A stretch of 64,000 bases of DNA from Planotetraspora kaengkrachanensis (GTDB taxonomy: Bacteria > Actinomycetota > Actinomycetes > Streptosporangiales > Streptosporangiaceae): NCBI RefSeq assembly GCF_016862895.1, contig NZ_BONV01000003.1, positions 186,001 to 250,000 of the forward strand, read 5' to 3'. Numbering within the stretch: the stretch's first letter is position 1; each line of letters begins with the position of its first letter. Below the pieces are notes generated by a model. The model did not search any database, had not been told where the DNA came from, and worked only from the letters and a program-made list of their open reading frames with translations. A program made the position numbers and the translations under genes. Of this stretch, positions 17,169-26,585 are shown in pieces.

Positions 17169-18677
17169 TCACTGGACGTCGACCCAGTCGAGCGTGCGGG
17201 TGACGGCCTTCTTCCAGCCGGCGTAGCCGCGCTCGCGCTGCTCGTCGTCCCACTGGCTCTCCCAGCGGCGAGCCTCGTTCCAGTTCTGCTTGAGGTCGTC
17301 GGTGGACTGCCAGAAGCCGACGGCGAGCCCGGCGGCGTAGGCGGCGCCCAGCGCGGTGGTCTCGGCCACGACCGGCCTCGACACCGGCACGCCGAGGATG
17401 TCGGCCTGCATCTGCATGCACAGCTCGTTGGCGGTCACGCCGCCGTCGACGCGCAGCACGTCGAGGACGACCCCCGAGTCCTGCTGCATGGCCTCGACGA
17501 CGTCGCGGGTCTGGTAGCAGATCGACTCCAGGGTCGCCCGAGCCAGGTGGGCGTTGGTGTTGAACCGGGACAGCCCGACGATCGCGCCGCGGGCGTCCGA
17601 CCGCCAGTACGGCGCGAACAGGCCGGAGAAGGCGGGCACGAAGTACACGCCGCCGTTGTCCTCGACCTGCCGCGCCAGCGCCTCGCTCTGCGCGGCGCCG
17701 GAGATGATCCCGAGCTGGTCGCGCAGCCACTGGACGGCCGAGCCCGTCACCGCGATCGACCCCTCGAGCGCGTACACCGGCTTGGCGTCGCCGAACTGGT
17801 AACAGACCGTGGTGAGCAGGCCGTTCTGCGAGCGCACCGGCTCGGTGCCGGTGTTGAGCAGCAGGAAGTTGCCGGTGCCGTAGGTGTTCTTGGCGGTGCC
17901 GGGCTCGAAGCAGACCTGACCGACGGTCGCCGCCTGCTGGTCGCCGAGGTCGCCGGCCAGCGCCAGCTCTCCGCCCAGCAGGCGGGTGGTGCCGTACAGG
18001 TCGGGGTTGGAGGAGGGCTTGATCTCGGGGAGCATCTGGCGGGGGATGCCGAAGAAGGACAGCAGTTCGTCGTCCCAGTCGAGCGTCTCCAGGTTCATCA
18101 GCATGGTGCGGCTGGCGTTGGTGGGGTCGGTCACGTGCACGCCGCCGTCGACGCCGCCGGTGAGGTTCCACAGCAGCCACGTGTCGGTGTTGCCGAAGAT
18201 CGCGTCACCGCGCTCGGCCGCCTCGCGGACGCCGTCGACGTTCTCGAGGATCCACTGGACCTTTCCGGCCGAGAAGTACGTGGCCGGGGGCAGGCCCGCC
18301 TTGCGCCGGATGACGTCTCCCTTGCCCTCGCGCTCCAGCGCCGCGGCGATGCGGTCGGTCCGGGTGTCCTGCCACACGATCGCGTTGTAGTACGGCCGGC
18401 CGGTGCGGCGGTTCCACACGACCGCCGTCTCCCGCTGGTTGGTGATGCCGAGCGCGGCGAGGTCGGAGGAGTGCAGGTTCGCCACGCGCATCGCGGTGTC
18501 CGCGACCGCGCGGGTCCGCTCCCAGATCTCGGTGGGGTTGTGCTCGACCCAGCCCGCCTGGGGGAGGATCTGCTCGTGTTCAAGCTGGTGGCGGGCCACC
18601 TCGTTGCCGCCATGATCGAAGATCATGAAACGGGTGCTCGTCGTGCCCTGGTCGATCGCTCCGACGAAGTCGGCCAT
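17169..18677 (-). CDS. glpK: Glycerol kinase
   Basis: Phosphorylates glycerol with ATP to glycerol 3-phosphate in the cytoplasm. The 502-residue length is normal for the FGGY kinase family. The start has [18 protein letters not shown] (phosphate 1 site), then [12 protein letters not shown] and the glycerol-binding [14 protein letters not shown]. The C-terminal adenosine site is [22 protein letters not shown] and [13 protein letters not shown]. It lies between glpF (58 bp upstream) and glpD. A second glycerol kinase is encoded at 20710-22224; this copy, inside the canonical operon, is presumably the main one. Confidence 0.96.
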   Translation of the reverse strand: MADFVGAIDQGTTSTRFMIFDHGGNEVARHQLEHEQILPQAGWVEHNPTEIWERTRAVADTAMRVANLHSSDLAALGITNQRETAVVWNRRTGRPYYNAIVWQDTRTDRIAAALEREGKGDVIRRKAGLPPATYFSAGKVQWILENVDGVREAAERGDAIFGNTDTWLLWNLTGGVDGGVHVTDPTNASRTMLMNLETLDWDDELLSFFGIPRQMLPEIKPSSNPDLYGTTRLLGGELALAGDLGDQQAATVGQVCFEPGTAKNTYGTGNFLLLNTGTEPVRSQNGLLTTVCYQFGDAKPVYALEGSIAVTGSAVQWLRDQLGIISGAAQSEALARQVEDNGGVYFVPAFSGLFAPYWRSDARGAIVGLSRFNTNAHLARATLESICYQTRDVVEAMQQDSGVVLDVLRVDGGVTANELCMQMQADILGVPVSRPVVAETTALGAAYAAGLAVGFWQSTDDLKQNWNEARRWESQWDDEQRERGYAGWKKAVTRTLDWVDVQ

Positions 18678-18735
18678 CGGTCGTCTGCCTCTCGTGTCGT
18701 GGGGTCACACCGATCTAATACCGGGTCGGGATTCT

Positions 18736-19575
18736 TCAGCGGGAGGCGGCGGCCGCCTCGTAGTCGGCGGGGGGAGGAGTGCGGCCGGGCTCGGGCGCGC
18801 CCGCACGCGGGAGGAAGCGGTCGACCAGGAGCTGGTACAGGCCGGCGCCGATGATCCCGCCGATGACGGGTGCGACGATCGGCACCCAGAAATAGAGGTC
18901 TCCGTACTGGTCGCGCCACGCGCCGCCGTACCCGGTGAGGAAGGACGCGAGGCGGGGGGCGAAGTCGCGCGCGGGGTTGATGGCGTATCCGGCGTTCGTG
19001 CCCCACGCCATGCCGATCGCCACCACGATCAGGCCGACGATGAAGGGCGCGAGGTTCGCGAGCGGCGCGGAGTTGCGGACGTCGGTGACGGCGAGGATCA
19101 GGAACAGGAGGATCGCCGTGCCGATGATCTGGTCGCGGAAGCCGCCCCACATGTGGACCGGCAGCGTGCCGTTGCCCGGCAGGGTCGAGAAGACCCCCTG
19201 CGTCTTGATGGTGTGCCCCGGGTCGACCTTGGCGAGGACCTCGCTGTAGTTCCAGCGGACGATCAGCGCCGCGAGGAAGGCGCCGAGGGTCTGCGCCAGC
19301 GTGTACGGCAGGACCTTGCGCCAGGAGAATCCCTTGAACACGGCCAGGGCCACGGTCACGGCGGGGTTGAGATGGGCCCCGCTGACGCGGGACGCCGTGT
19401 AGACGCCGAGGACGACCGCGAGTCCCCAGGCCCATGCGATGCTGTCGTGGTCGCCGATCCCGCCGCCCACGACCTGGGCGACGACGCCCAGGCCGAACAA
19501 AATCAGTATCAGCGTCCCCGCGAACTCGGCCGCCAGCTCGCCCAGCAGTCCTCGGTTTGCGAACCGTTCCGCCAT
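18736..19575 (-). CDS. glpF: Glycerol uptake facilitator (aquaglyceroporin)
   Basis: Membrane channel of 279 residues for passive glycerol entry. Six hydrophobic spans and the two half-helix motifs are present: HLNPAVTVAL in the first repeat and YAINPARDFAPR in the second. The Asp after the second NPAR is the residue that marks glycerol-conducting rather than water-only channels. The ATG at 19575 is preceded by AGGAGGAGAC, a near-perfect ribosome-binding site; ATGs at 19593 and 19599 lack one. It is the first gene of the glpFKD operon, with a strong promoter and a GylR-type box upstream. Confidence 0.95.
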   Translation of the reverse strand: MAERFANRGLLGELAAEFAGTLILILFGLGVVAQVVGGGIGDHDSIAWAWGLAVVLGVYTASRVSGAHLNPAVTVALAVFKGFSWRKVLPYTLAQTLGAFLAALIVRWNYSEVLAKVDPGHTIKTQGVFSTLPGNGTLPVHMWGGFRDQIIGTAILLFLILAVTDVRNSAPLANLAPFIVGLIVVAIGMAWGTNAGYAINPARDFAPRLASFLTGYGGAWRDQYGDLYFWVPIVAPVIGGIIGAGLYQLLVDRFLPRAGAPEPGRTPPPADYEAAAASR

Positions 19576-19655
19576 GTCTCCTCCTAAGACCATGTCCACT
19601 CTCCAAGAGCGCGGACGGGCGGTGGTATTGGGACCCCCACAGGGGATGCAACGGG

Positions 19656-19684
19656 ACGTTAAGCTTCGCTGTGGAGTACGTCAA
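19656..19684 (-). promoter_or_regulatory. Predicted promoter of glpFKD
   Basis: On the minus strand TTGACG (complement of 19679-19684) and TAACGT (complement of 19656-19661) are spaced by exactly 17 bp. This is the best consensus match in the window and lies about 80 bp from the glpF start. The 19-bp box at 19694-19712 begins 10 bp upstream of its -35 element. Confidence 0.65.
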
Positions 19685-19693
19685 CGAATGGGT

Positions 19694-19712
19694 GTCGGCA
19701 TTGTCGAACACT
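19694..19712. promoter_or_regulatory. GylR-type box 1 (glpF side)
   Basis: GTCGGCATTGTCGAACACT differs by one base from the box near the regulator's own start. Its core TCGGCA-T-TGTCGA is an imperfect inverted repeat of the kind bound by IclR-family dimers. Confidence 0.65.
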
Positions 19713-19840
19713 GGTCAGGCTCAGTAGTCCGTATTAGGCTCGTGGCGTGACGCAGGCCACTCCATTTCCGTCTATAACGCCCCGGCTGGCCGTTCATCGA
19801 AGGAAACCCGGTGAGGTAAGGCCTCGCGTCACGATCCAGC

Positions 19841-19859
19841 GTCGGCATTGTCGAATACT
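19841..19859. promoter_or_regulatory. GylR-type box 2 (regulator side)
   Basis: GTCGGCATTGTCGAATACT, 25 bp before the regulator start, overlaps a candidate -35 (TTGTCG, 19848-19853) whose -10 would be TACGAT at 19872-19877. This suggests autoregulation. The rest of the 309-bp glpF-gylR gap holds only the glpF promoter and box 1. Confidence 0.65.
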
Positions 19860-19884
19860 TTTCGCCGGAGATACGATCCGCCCC

Positions 19885-20652
19885 ATGCCCGGTCCAGTTC
19901 AGTCCATCGAGCGAGCGGCCGCCATCCTGCGCCTGCTCGCGCAGGGGTCGGGACGGCTCGGCCTCAGCGAGATCGCCAACTCACTCGGTCTCGCCCGGGG
20001 CACGGCGCACGGCATCCTGCGCACGCTGCAGATGGTCGGCTTCGTCGAGCAGGACGAGGCGACCGGCAAGTACCAGCTCGGCGCCGCGCTGCTGCACCTC
20101 GGCACCAGTTACCTCGACGTCAACGAGCTGCGCTCCCGTGCCATCAACTGGGCCGACGCGCTCGCGGCCCGCAGCGGCGAGGCCGTGCGGATCGGCACCC
20201 ACCTGCAGGGCAAGCTCCTGGTGGTCCACCACGTCTTCCGGCCCGACGACACCCTCCAGACGCTGGACGTCGGCATGCTGCTGCCCATGCACGCGACGGC
20301 CATGGGCAAGGTGCTGCTCGCCTACGACGCCAACGCCGCCGCGGCCGTTCCCGAGGGCGACCTCGAGGCGTTCAGCCGCCGCACGATCCGTACGACCAAG
20401 GAGCTCACGCGCGCCCTGTCCGGCATCCGCGAGGTCGGCTGGGCCGCCGACGTCGAGGAGACCACCGTGGGAGAGGCGAGCGTGGCCGCCCCGATCCGCG
20501 GCTACGGCGGACTGGTCGTCGGCGCCATGGGGATCTCCGGGCCCGTCGAGCGGGTCTGCGACCCGCACAACCGTCCTCGGGCCGATCTGGTGACCTTCGT
20601 GCGTGACGCCGCGCGGGCGGTTTCACGCGATCTCGGAGCCCCTCGCTGGTGA
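19885..20652 (+). CDS. gylR: IclR-family regulator of glycerol metabolism (GylR-like)
   Basis: DNA-binding regulator of 255 residues. The N-terminal winged helix (SIERAAAILRLLAQGSGRLGL, then EIANSLGLARGTAHGILRTL) is followed by the IclR effector domain (about 75-250), with HLQGKLLVVHHV, ATAMGKVLLAY and SVAAPIRGYGGLVVGAMGISGP. The ATG at 19885 was chosen because homology begins there. It is divergent from glpFKD and immediately precedes a second glycerol kinase gene, matching the gyl locus of Streptomyces, where the homologue represses glycerol genes until glycerol 3-phosphate is present. Two matching boxes flank its promoter and that of glpF. Confidence 0.92.
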   Translation: MPGPVQSIERAAAILRLLAQGSGRLGLSEIANSLGLARGTAHGILRTLQMVGFVEQDEATGKYQLGAALLHLGTSYLDVNELRSRAINWADALAARSGEAVRIGTHLQGKLLVVHHVFRPDDTLQTLDVGMLLPMHATAMGKVLLAYDANAAAAVPEGDLEAFSRRTIRTTKELTRALSGIREVGWAADVEETTVGEASVAAPIRGYGGLVVGAMGISGPVERVCDPHNRPRADLVTFVRDAARAVSRDLGAPRW

Positions 20653-20709
20653 TCTCACTCGGAGACCCCGGTGAAATCCGCTGCCCGCCTGACACGGAGG
20701 GAGGACGCC

Positions 20710-22224
20710 GTGGCTGAGCGTTATGTGATGTCCATCGACCAGGGGACGACCTCGACCCGCTGCATCCTCTTCGACCACGGCGGCCGCCTGGTGTCGGTGG
20801 CGCAGCGCGAGCACAAGCAGCACTTCCCGCGCCCGGGCTGGGTGGAGCACGACGCCACCGAGATCTGGCGCAACCTGGAGCAGATCGGCCCGAAGGCGCT
20901 CGCCCAGGCCGGGGCCGACCCCGGGCAGGTGGCCGCCGTCGGCATCGCCAACCAGCGGGAGACGACGGTGTTATGGGACCGCCACACCGGGGTCCCCGTC
21001 ACCCGGGCCGTCGTCTGGCAGGACACCCGCACCGACATGCTGGTGGAGGAGCTGGCCCGCCGCCCCGACGCGTACATCGTCGAGGAGCTCTGCGGCCTCC
21101 ACCTCGCGACCTACTTCTCGGCCCCGACCATCCGCTGGCTGCTCGACCACACTCCCGGCCTGCGGGAACGCGCCGAACGCGGCGACGTCCTGTTCGGCAC
21201 GATGGAGAGCTGGCTCATCTGGAAGCTCACCGGCGGCCCCGAGGGGGGCGCGCACGTCACCGACGTGACCAACGCGAGCCGCACGCTCCTGATGAACATC
21301 TACAGCCTGAGCTGGGACGACACGCTCCTGGACTTCTTCGGCGTGCCCCGCGCCATGTTGCCCGAGATCCGGCCGTCGGCCGAGACGTACGGCGTGGCCA
21401 CGCGGGTGATGCCCGGCGTGCGCATCGCCGCCGCCCTCGGCGACCAGCAGGCGGCGCTGTTCGGGCAGACCTGCTTCGCCGTCGGCGAGGCCAAGTGCAC
21501 GTACGGCACGGGCAGCTTCCTGCTGCTCAACACCGGCCACGAGCCCGTCCGCTCCACGCACGGCCTGCTGACCACCGTCGGCTACCAGATCGGCGCCGAA
21601 CCCGCCGTGTACGCGCTGGAGGGGTCCATCGCGATCACCGGCGCGCTCGTCCAGTGGTTCCGCGACGGCCTCGGACTCATCGGCACCGCGCCCGAGATCG
21701 AGACGGTGGCGAGGACCGTCGACGACAACGGCGGCTGCTACATCGTGCCCGCCTTCTCCGGGCTGTTCGCCCCCCACTGGCGCAGTGAGGCCCGCGGCAT
21801 CATCGTCGGCCTCACCTCCTACATCACCAGGGGGCATCTGGCCCGGGCCGTCCTCGAGGCGACGGGCTGGCAGACCCGCGAGGTCGTCGACGCGATGAAC
21901 GCCGACTCCGGCCTGAACCTGCGGACCCTGAACGTCGACGGCGGCATGACCGCGAACAACCTGCTCATGCAGTTCATCGCCGACGTGCTGAACGTGCCCG
22001 TGGTCCGGCCCATGGTCGCCGAGACGGTGTCCCTCGGCGCCGCCTACGCCGCCGGGCTCGCCGTCGGCTACTGGCCCGACCTCGAAGGTCTGCGCCGCAA
22101 CTGGCACCGCGCCGCCCAATGGCTGCCGGCCATGGATCCCGAGCTCCGCGCCCGGGAGTACGACAACTGGCAGCGCGCGGTCGAGCGCACCTTCGACTGG
22201 ATCAAACCGCACGACGAGGAATGA
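20710..22224 (+). CDS. glpK: Second glycerol kinase (FGGY family)
   Basis: Paralogue of the glpFKD kinase, 504 residues, with the full set of FGGY motifs: [45 protein letters not shown] and the C-terminal [18 protein letters not shown]. The GTG at 20710 follows GGAGGGAGG. It is transcribed with gylR (57 bp downstream of it) and overlaps the next reductase gene by ATGA. Glycerol kinase is the best call, but its separate transcription unit with an aldo/keto reductase could mean a related polyol or triose substrate or different regulation. Confidence 0.9.
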   Translation: MAERYVMSIDQGTTSTRCILFDHGGRLVSVAQREHKQHFPRPGWVEHDATEIWRNLEQIGPKALAQAGADPGQVAAVGIANQRETTVLWDRHTGVPVTRAVVWQDTRTDMLVEELARRPDAYIVEELCGLHLATYFSAPTIRWLLDHTPGLRERAERGDVLFGTMESWLIWKLTGGPEGGAHVTDVTNASRTLLMNIYSLSWDDTLLDFFGVPRAMLPEIRPSAETYGVATRVMPGVRIAAALGDQQAALFGQTCFAVGEAKCTYGTGSFLLLNTGHEPVRSTHGLLTTVGYQIGAEPAVYALEGSIAITGALVQWFRDGLGLIGTAPEIETVARTVDDNGGCYIVPAFSGLFAPHWRSEARGIIVGLTSYITRGHLARAVLEATGWQTREVVDAMNADSGLNLRTLNVDGGMTANNLLMQFIADVLNVPVVRPMVAETVSLGAAYAAGLAVGYWPDLEGLRRNWHRAAQWLPAMDPELRAREYDNWQRAVERTFDWIKPHDEE

Positions 22225-23189
22225 CCATGCTCGCTGAACGCACGCTGGGCCGGACGAAACTGGCGGTCACGTCCGTCGGCCTCGGCCTGGCCGCGGTCGG
22301 GCGCCCGGCCTACATCACGCTCGGCCGCGACGAGGACCTGGGCGGGGACCGCAGCGTGGCCACGATGCGCGCGCGCAGCTGGGCCGTCCTCGACGCCGCG
22401 TGGGCGGCGGGCGTGCGCTACTTCGACGCCGCCCGTTCGTACGGCAGGGCGGAGGAGTTCCTCGCTGGGTGGCTGAACGACAGGGGGATAGCCCCGGGCG
22501 CCGCGACGATCGGGTCGAAGTGGGGATACGAGTACGTCGGCGGCTGGCGGATGGACGCCGAGCGTCACGAGGTCAAGGACCTGTCCCCCGCGCAGTTGCA
22601 CCGCCAGCTCGACGAGACGCTCGGCCTGCTCGGCCCGCACCTGTCGCTGTACCAGATCCACTCGGCGACCGTGGAGAGCGGGGTGCTCGACGACGACGAC
22701 GTCCTCGGCGCGCTGAGCACCCTGCGCGCGGAGGGCGTCGCGGTCGGGCTGTCGACCACCGGGCCGCGTCAGGCGGACACGATCGACCTGGCCGTGGACA
22801 CCGGGGTGTTTGACACGGTGCAGTCGACCTGGAACCTGCTGGAGCGCTCGGCGGGCCCCGCCCTCGCCCGGGCCCACGCGGCCGGCCTCGGCGTGATCGT
22901 CAAGGAGGGCGTGGCGAACGGCCGGTTGACTCCGCGCGCGGCTCCCGCGCCGCTCGAGGCGGCCGCGCGCGAACGGGGCGTCCCGGCGGACGCGCTCGCG
23001 CTCGGCGCGGTGCTCGCGCGGCCGTGGGTCACCACCGTGCTGAGCGGCGCCGCGTCGACGGCCCAGTTGCGCGACAACCTGGAGGCCGTCACGGTCGCGT
23101 GGGACGACGGGCTGGCGGAGCGGCTGGACGCGATGACCGAGGATCCGGACCTCTACTGGGCCACACGCGGGTCGCTGGCCTGGGCCTGA
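22221..23189 (+). CDS. Aldo/keto reductase, aldose-dehydrogenase-like
   Basis: Barrel oxidoreductase of 322 residues. The catalytic residues are Asp and Tyr in [15 protein letters not shown], Lys in IGSKWGYEY and His in YQIHSAT. The larger loop between the first strands and the sequence around [12 protein letters not shown] resemble D-threo-aldose 1-dehydrogenase-like members. The ATG at 22221 overlaps the stop of the second glycerol kinase, and a second ATG follows two codons later. Coupling to a kinase in the glycerol regulon suggests oxidation or reduction of glyceraldehyde, glycerol or a related triose. That is inference. Confidence 0.85.
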   Translation: MTMLAERTLGRTKLAVTSVGLGLAAVGRPAYITLGRDEDLGGDRSVATMRARSWAVLDAAWAAGVRYFDAARSYGRAEEFLAGWLNDRGIAPGAATIGSKWGYEYVGGWRMDAERHEVKDLSPAQLHRQLDETLGLLGPHLSLYQIHSATVESGVLDDDDVLGALSTLRAEGVAVGLSTTGPRQADTIDLAVDTGVFDTVQSTWNLLERSAGPALARAHAAGLGVIVKEGVANGRLTPRAAPAPLEAAARERGVPADALALGAVLARPWVTTVLSGAASTAQLRDNLEAVTVAWDDGLAERLDAMTEDPDLYWATRGSLAWA

Positions 23190-23215
23190 ACCCCCGTCAG
23201 AGCGGCCGACGCGCC

Positions 23216-23668
23216 TCAGGGCGTGTAGCCCGTGCCGGAGCCCGTCCCCGCGTCGCCGGCGCCGTCGGAATCGGTGAACCCGTCGAAGTCGCCCGACTCG
23301 CCGGACTCGTCGAACCGGTCCGGCGCGGCACCGTGGCCGGACTGTTCCGACGACCACGACGACGCATGCTGGTGACCCTCGAAGGGCAAGATGATCTTCT
23401 GACTTCCCGGCACCGTGCCGTCGGCGGGAGGCCACACGATCACGACGTCCTGGGGCGTCGGCGCGTGGAGCGCCACCGCGTCGGGCGCGCTCGAAATGGG
23501 ATCGTCGATCCAGGCGAGCTGTGACAACACGCCTGGGTGAGCGGGACCGTAAACGGAGACCGGCGCGGACGCGGGCCCCTGGGCGTTCACGGCCGGGGCC
23601 GGGTCGGCTGACGTTCCAGAGCCCGTGGCGAGCAGGACGCCGGCCACGAACGCGGTGCACACTGGCAT
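23216..23668 (-). CDS. Small secreted protein of unknown function
   Basis: A 150-residue protein with a short hydrophobic N-terminus (CTAFVAGVLLATGSG) that looks like a signal peptide with cleavage near residue 22. The mature part has no cysteines. It is proline- and alanine-rich in its first half (SAPVSVYGPAHPG) and ends in a low-complexity Gly/Asp/Ser tail (DGAGDAGTGSGTG). I do not recognise a family. It stands alone between the end of the glycerol block and the ImmA/IrrE gene pair. An antisense artefact is possible, but the signal peptide and codon pattern favour a real gene. Confidence 0.6.
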   Translation of the reverse strand: MPVCTAFVAGVLLATGSGTSADPAPAVNAQGPASAPVSVYGPAHPGVLSQLAWIDDPISSAPDAVALHAPTPQDVVIVWPPADGTVPGSQKIILPFEGHQHASSWSSEQSGHGAAPDRFDESGESGDFDGFTDSDGAGDAGTGSGTGYTP

Positions 23669-23845
23669 GATCTTCCCCCAACAGTAATAACGGTACGAGA
23701 TCGACAGTAAGCACCACAGACCACATGATCTACGACCAAATGATCAAGGTCCGGTCAAACATTCCGGGCGTGATCCGCAGGGCCGCGGCGGCGCAGGGAG
23801 AAGACAACATCAACTACACCTGTGCCGGGAGTAGGATGCGCGGAA

Positions 23846-24766
23846 ATGAAGCGTCGGCGGCGGCGTCCGGTCAACGGGCGAAGCCGGATCGGAGGTCGCC
23901 GGGTGTATCCGAGTCCGTCCCCACAGGGCTGGGCCGCCGGACGTTTCGGCGACCGGGCCGAAGCGGTCCGCCGCCAGATCGTCGCGTCACTGACCGAGGC
24001 CGTCGCCAACGCCCAGGACGCGCAGCGCTGGTCGCGCAGCGACAAGAACTTCCCCTACGGCCACACCCTGATGACCAGGCGGTACGAGGCGCTTGTCGAG
24101 GGTTTCCGGGATGAGCCCGGCTTCCAGACGGTCAGGCCGTACACCTCGCCGCACCGCCTGGTGCTGCTCGACGGCAACCTGCTGCTGCCCTTCCGGTACG
24201 CCGAGGACGACACCACACCCGTCTCCACGGCCCGGATCAGCGACGGCCGCATCTCGGCGCTCGTGCGCGAACTGTTCGACCGGTTCGGCCCGGCGGCCGT
24301 CTACCGCCAGGAGGAGCTCGACCTGTCGATCGGCTGGGAGGGCGACTGGGAGGGCGAGCCGTCGCCGGAGGCGTGGCCGGCCGGGGACGAGGGCGGGACC
24401 CGACAGGCGGACGGGGCGATGCGCCCGGCCCTGCCCCACCTCCCCGAGGACACCCGGCTGGTCCCCATCGCCTACGCCGGCAACGCCCACGCCGGGCTGC
24501 TGCGGCTCTACTGGGGTGAGGCCGAACTCCTCGACGATCTCGGGCACCTCCGGTGGCTCCACTACGAGCCGATCCCGCTCACGATCGCGTCCCCGTCCGC
24601 AGGGCTCACCGAGGCCGCCGGCGCGGCGCGCTTCGACCAGGGCGCGCTGCCCGATCTCGTCCTGCGGGCCAGGCCGCCGGTCGAACGGGCGAATGAGGCG
24701 ATGTTCCCCGTCCACAACGAGGCACAGCAGGAAACCGCGGTCACCGCCGACGATGAGCACCCGTAA
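23846..24766 (+). CDS. Uncharacterised protein encoded with an XRE-ImmA/IrrE protein
   Basis: About 306 residues, family not recognised. The first 20 residues are very basic (KRRRRRP), so the true start could instead be the GTG at 23903 (YPSPSPQGWAAGRFGD) or the GTG at 23822. The body has a helical region (about 35-75), a segment SPHRLVLLDGNLLLPFRYA, acidic spacers (EGDWEGEPSPE) and a final domain with RLVPIAYAGNAHAGLLRLYWGEAEL. No membrane span or signal peptide is seen. Its 3' end overlaps the next gene by 14 bp. The tight pairing suggests that it is a partner, target or effector of the ImmA/IrrE protease. Confidence 0.72.
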   Translation: MKRRRRRPVNGRSRIGGRRVYPSPSPQGWAAGRFGDRAEAVRRQIVASLTEAVANAQDAQRWSRSDKNFPYGHTLMTRRYEALVEGFRDEPGFQTVRPYTSPHRLVLLDGNLLLPFRYAEDDTTPVSTARISDGRISALVRELFDRFGPAAVYRQEELDLSIGWEGDWEGEPSPEAWPAGDEGGTRQADGAMRPALPHLPEDTRLVPIAYAGNAHAGLLRLYWGEAELLDDLGHLRWLHYEPIPLTIASPSAGLTEAAGAARFDQGALPDLVLRARPPVERANEAMFPVHNEAQQETAVTADDEHP

Positions 24767-25901
24767 CCAGAGCCACCCGAGCCCGCAGGCAGTCGCCGAC
24801 GCGTTCGACCCGAGCCGGCTCACCCAGGCACGGCACCTCGCGGGCCTGACGAAGAAGGACCTGGCGGAACGGATCGGGGTCACGCCCGCCGCCGTCGGGC
24901 AGTACGAGACGGGCATGACCCGGCCGCGCCCGGCGCTGGTCCCCCAGCTCGCCGACGCGCTCGCCGTACCGCCGGCGTTCTTCCTTACCGGCCGTCCGCA
25001 CGGCAAGCTCGACGGCTCGATGGCGCACTTCCGCAGCCTGCGCTCCACCCGCGCGCACCAGCGGGCCAAGGCCGTCGCGTTCGTCGAGCAGGTGTGGGAG
25101 CTCGCGCACGCGCTGGAGAAGCGGGTGCGGCTCCCCGACGTCGACCTGCCCGGTTTCTCCGGCGGCGAGGTGCACGCGGGCGCGGACCTCCCCCACGACC
25201 CCGCGCAGGCGGCCCGCGCGCTGCGCAGGCTCTGGGGGCTGGGCGCCGGCCCGCTGTCGCACATCGTCAGGCACATGGAGGCGCACGGCGTCATCGTGGT
25301 GTTCCCGCCGCCCGACGAGGACTCCTCGACGGTCGACGCGTTCTCCACCTCGCAGTTGCCGCGGCCGATCGTGGTCCTGACGGCCAACCGGTTCGACGAC
25401 ATCCACCGCTACCGCTTCACCGCGGCGCACGAACTCGGCCATCTGGTCCTCCACGGCGACACGGCGTCGGGGGACGGCCGGCAGGAGCGGGAGGCGGACG
25501 TGTTCGCCGCCGAGTTCCTCACCCCCCGCGACAGCATCCTGCCCGACCTGCCCAGACGCCTCGACCTGCGCCGTCTGGGGGAGCTCAGGCACACCTGGGG
25601 CGTCTCCGTCGACTCGCTCCTCTACCGCTGCCGGGAGGTGGGCCTGCTGTCCGACTCCGCGGCGAGCCGCGCCTACCAGCGGCTCAGGGAGCTCCGCGAC
25701 CAGCCCGGCTTCGCCGCCGAACCGATCAGCGGCTATCCCGGCGAGCAGCCGACGCTGCTGCGCCAGGCCTTCGAGCTGGCCGTGGCCGAGACGGGGCTCA
25801 CCATGGCCCGACTCGCGAGCACCCTGGCCTGGCCCGCCGGCCGCGTGCGGGAACTGCTCGGCATGCCCGACCAGCGCCCGGCCCTGCGCATCGTCCCCTG
25901 A
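24753..25901 (+). CDS. XRE-family regulator fused to an ImmA/IrrE metallopeptidase
   Basis: Two-domain protein of 382 residues. The N-terminal XRE helix-turn-helix covers about 20-85 (LTKKDLAERIGVTPAAVGQYE). A zinc-protease domain of the ImmA/IrrE group carries H226-E-L-G-H230 in AAHELGHLVLH and a downstream EREADVFAAEFLTP that supplies the third ligand. The C-terminal 90 residues are helical, ending in what may be another small helix-turn-helix (ETGLTMARLASTLAWPAGRVRELL). Family members sense a signal and cleave or inhibit a repressor, often in mobile elements, toxin systems or DNA-damage responses. Here the only close partner is the overlapping upstream gene. Confidence 0.9.
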   Translation: MSTRNQSHPSPQAVADAFDPSRLTQARHLAGLTKKDLAERIGVTPAAVGQYETGMTRPRPALVPQLADALAVPPAFFLTGRPHGKLDGSMAHFRSLRSTRAHQRAKAVAFVEQVWELAHALEKRVRLPDVDLPGFSGGEVHAGADLPHDPAQAARALRRLWGLGAGPLSHIVRHMEAHGVIVVFPPPDEDSSTVDAFSTSQLPRPIVVLTANRFDDIHRYRFTAAHELGHLVLHGDTASGDGRQEREADVFAAEFLTPRDSILPDLPRRLDLRRLGELRHTWGVSVDSLLYRCREVGLLSDSAASRAYQRLRELRDQPGFAAEPISGYPGEQPTLLRQAFELAVAETGLTMARLASTLAWPAGRVRELLGMPDQRPALRIVP

Positions 25902-25985
25902 AGACCACGGTCGCCGTACGGGCCTTCCACGCGGACGCACGGCGAACGACCATGGGGACGCGGATCCTACGAAGGGAGTCAAACC

Positions 25986-26405
25986 ATGGAGGTCATGAAA
26001 CTGATCTCGCGAATCCACGACGACGTGACGGTCCGGCGGGTCTTCGGGGAGCCGATCACGGTGGACGGCGTGACGGTCGTGCCGGTCGCCAGGGTCGCCG
26101 CCGGCGGCGGGGGCGGCGAGGGTTCGGGCCCCGGAGTGCGCGGCGACGGAGAGTCCGGCGCGGGCGGCGACCGCACGGGTGACGCGCAGGCCGAGGGGTC
26201 GGGGGCGGGTTTCGGCATGGCGGCCACCCCGGCGGGGGTCTACGTCATCAAGGAGGGCAAGGTCCGCTGGGAGCCGGCCCTCGACATCAACCGCATCGTG
26301 CTCGGCGGTCAGATCGTCGCCGTCGTCGCCCTGCTCACGCTGCGCGCGATCGCCCGCAGCAGAGCCAGGGCGCACGCACACGGTGCGCCACGCCGCGGGC
26401 GCTGA
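25986..26405 (+). CDS. GerW/YtfJ-like sporulation protein
   Basis: Small protein of 139 residues. The N-terminal part (VMKLISRIHDDVTVRRVFGE and ITVDGVTVVPVARV) matches the GerW/YtfJ family. A Gly-rich stretch comes next, then the conserved GFGMAATPAGVYVIKEGKVRWEP reading frame, and a C-terminal hydrophobic segment (VLGGQIVAVVALLTLRAIA) that probably anchors it. The start has GAAGGGAG eight bases upstream. In Bacillus the homologue affects spore germination; in sporulating actinomycetes the role is unproven. The C-terminal span and basic tail suggest a membrane location. Confidence 0.75.
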   Translation: MEVMKLISRIHDDVTVRRVFGEPITVDGVTVVPVARVAAGGGGGEGSGPGVRGDGESGAGGDRTGDAQAEGSGAGFGMAATPAGVYVIKEGKVRWEPALDINRIVLGGQIVAVVALLTLRAIARSRARAHAHGAPRRGR

Positions 26406-26545
26406 CCTCCGCGACGGACGCCGCCTGGTCGATCGGCCGCAAGACGGAATGGCTGAAGAGCAAGGGCCTGCTCGGCGCGATGATCTGGGAGATGTCCGGC
26501 GACACCGGATCCCTGACCAGCGCTCTCGACGCCGGCCGGAGATGA
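26405..26545 (+). pseudogene. C-terminal relic of a GH18 chitinase
   Basis: This stretch translates in one frame to TDAAWSIGRKTEWLKSKG, then LLGAMIWEMSGDTGSL and TSALDAGRR followed by a stop. That is the C-terminal end of actinomycete family-18 chitinases (the barrel's last strand with the conserved Trp in GAMIWEMSGD). Nothing upstream in this frame resembles the rest of the enzyme, and there is no start codon before it. About 45 codons survive, overlapping the gerW-like stop by one base. It is best read as a remnant of a deleted chitinase gene. Confidence 0.75.
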
Positions 26546-26585
26546 CGGACCCGGGGCCGTCTCCGCGATCGGAGGCGGCCCCGGC

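Noticed and set aside
20710-22224. Second kinase called as xylulokinase or another FGGY sugar kinase
   Set aside because: The DQGTTSTR start, the [13 protein letters not shown] region and locus with gylR match glycerol kinases best; other substrates are only mentioned as a possibility.
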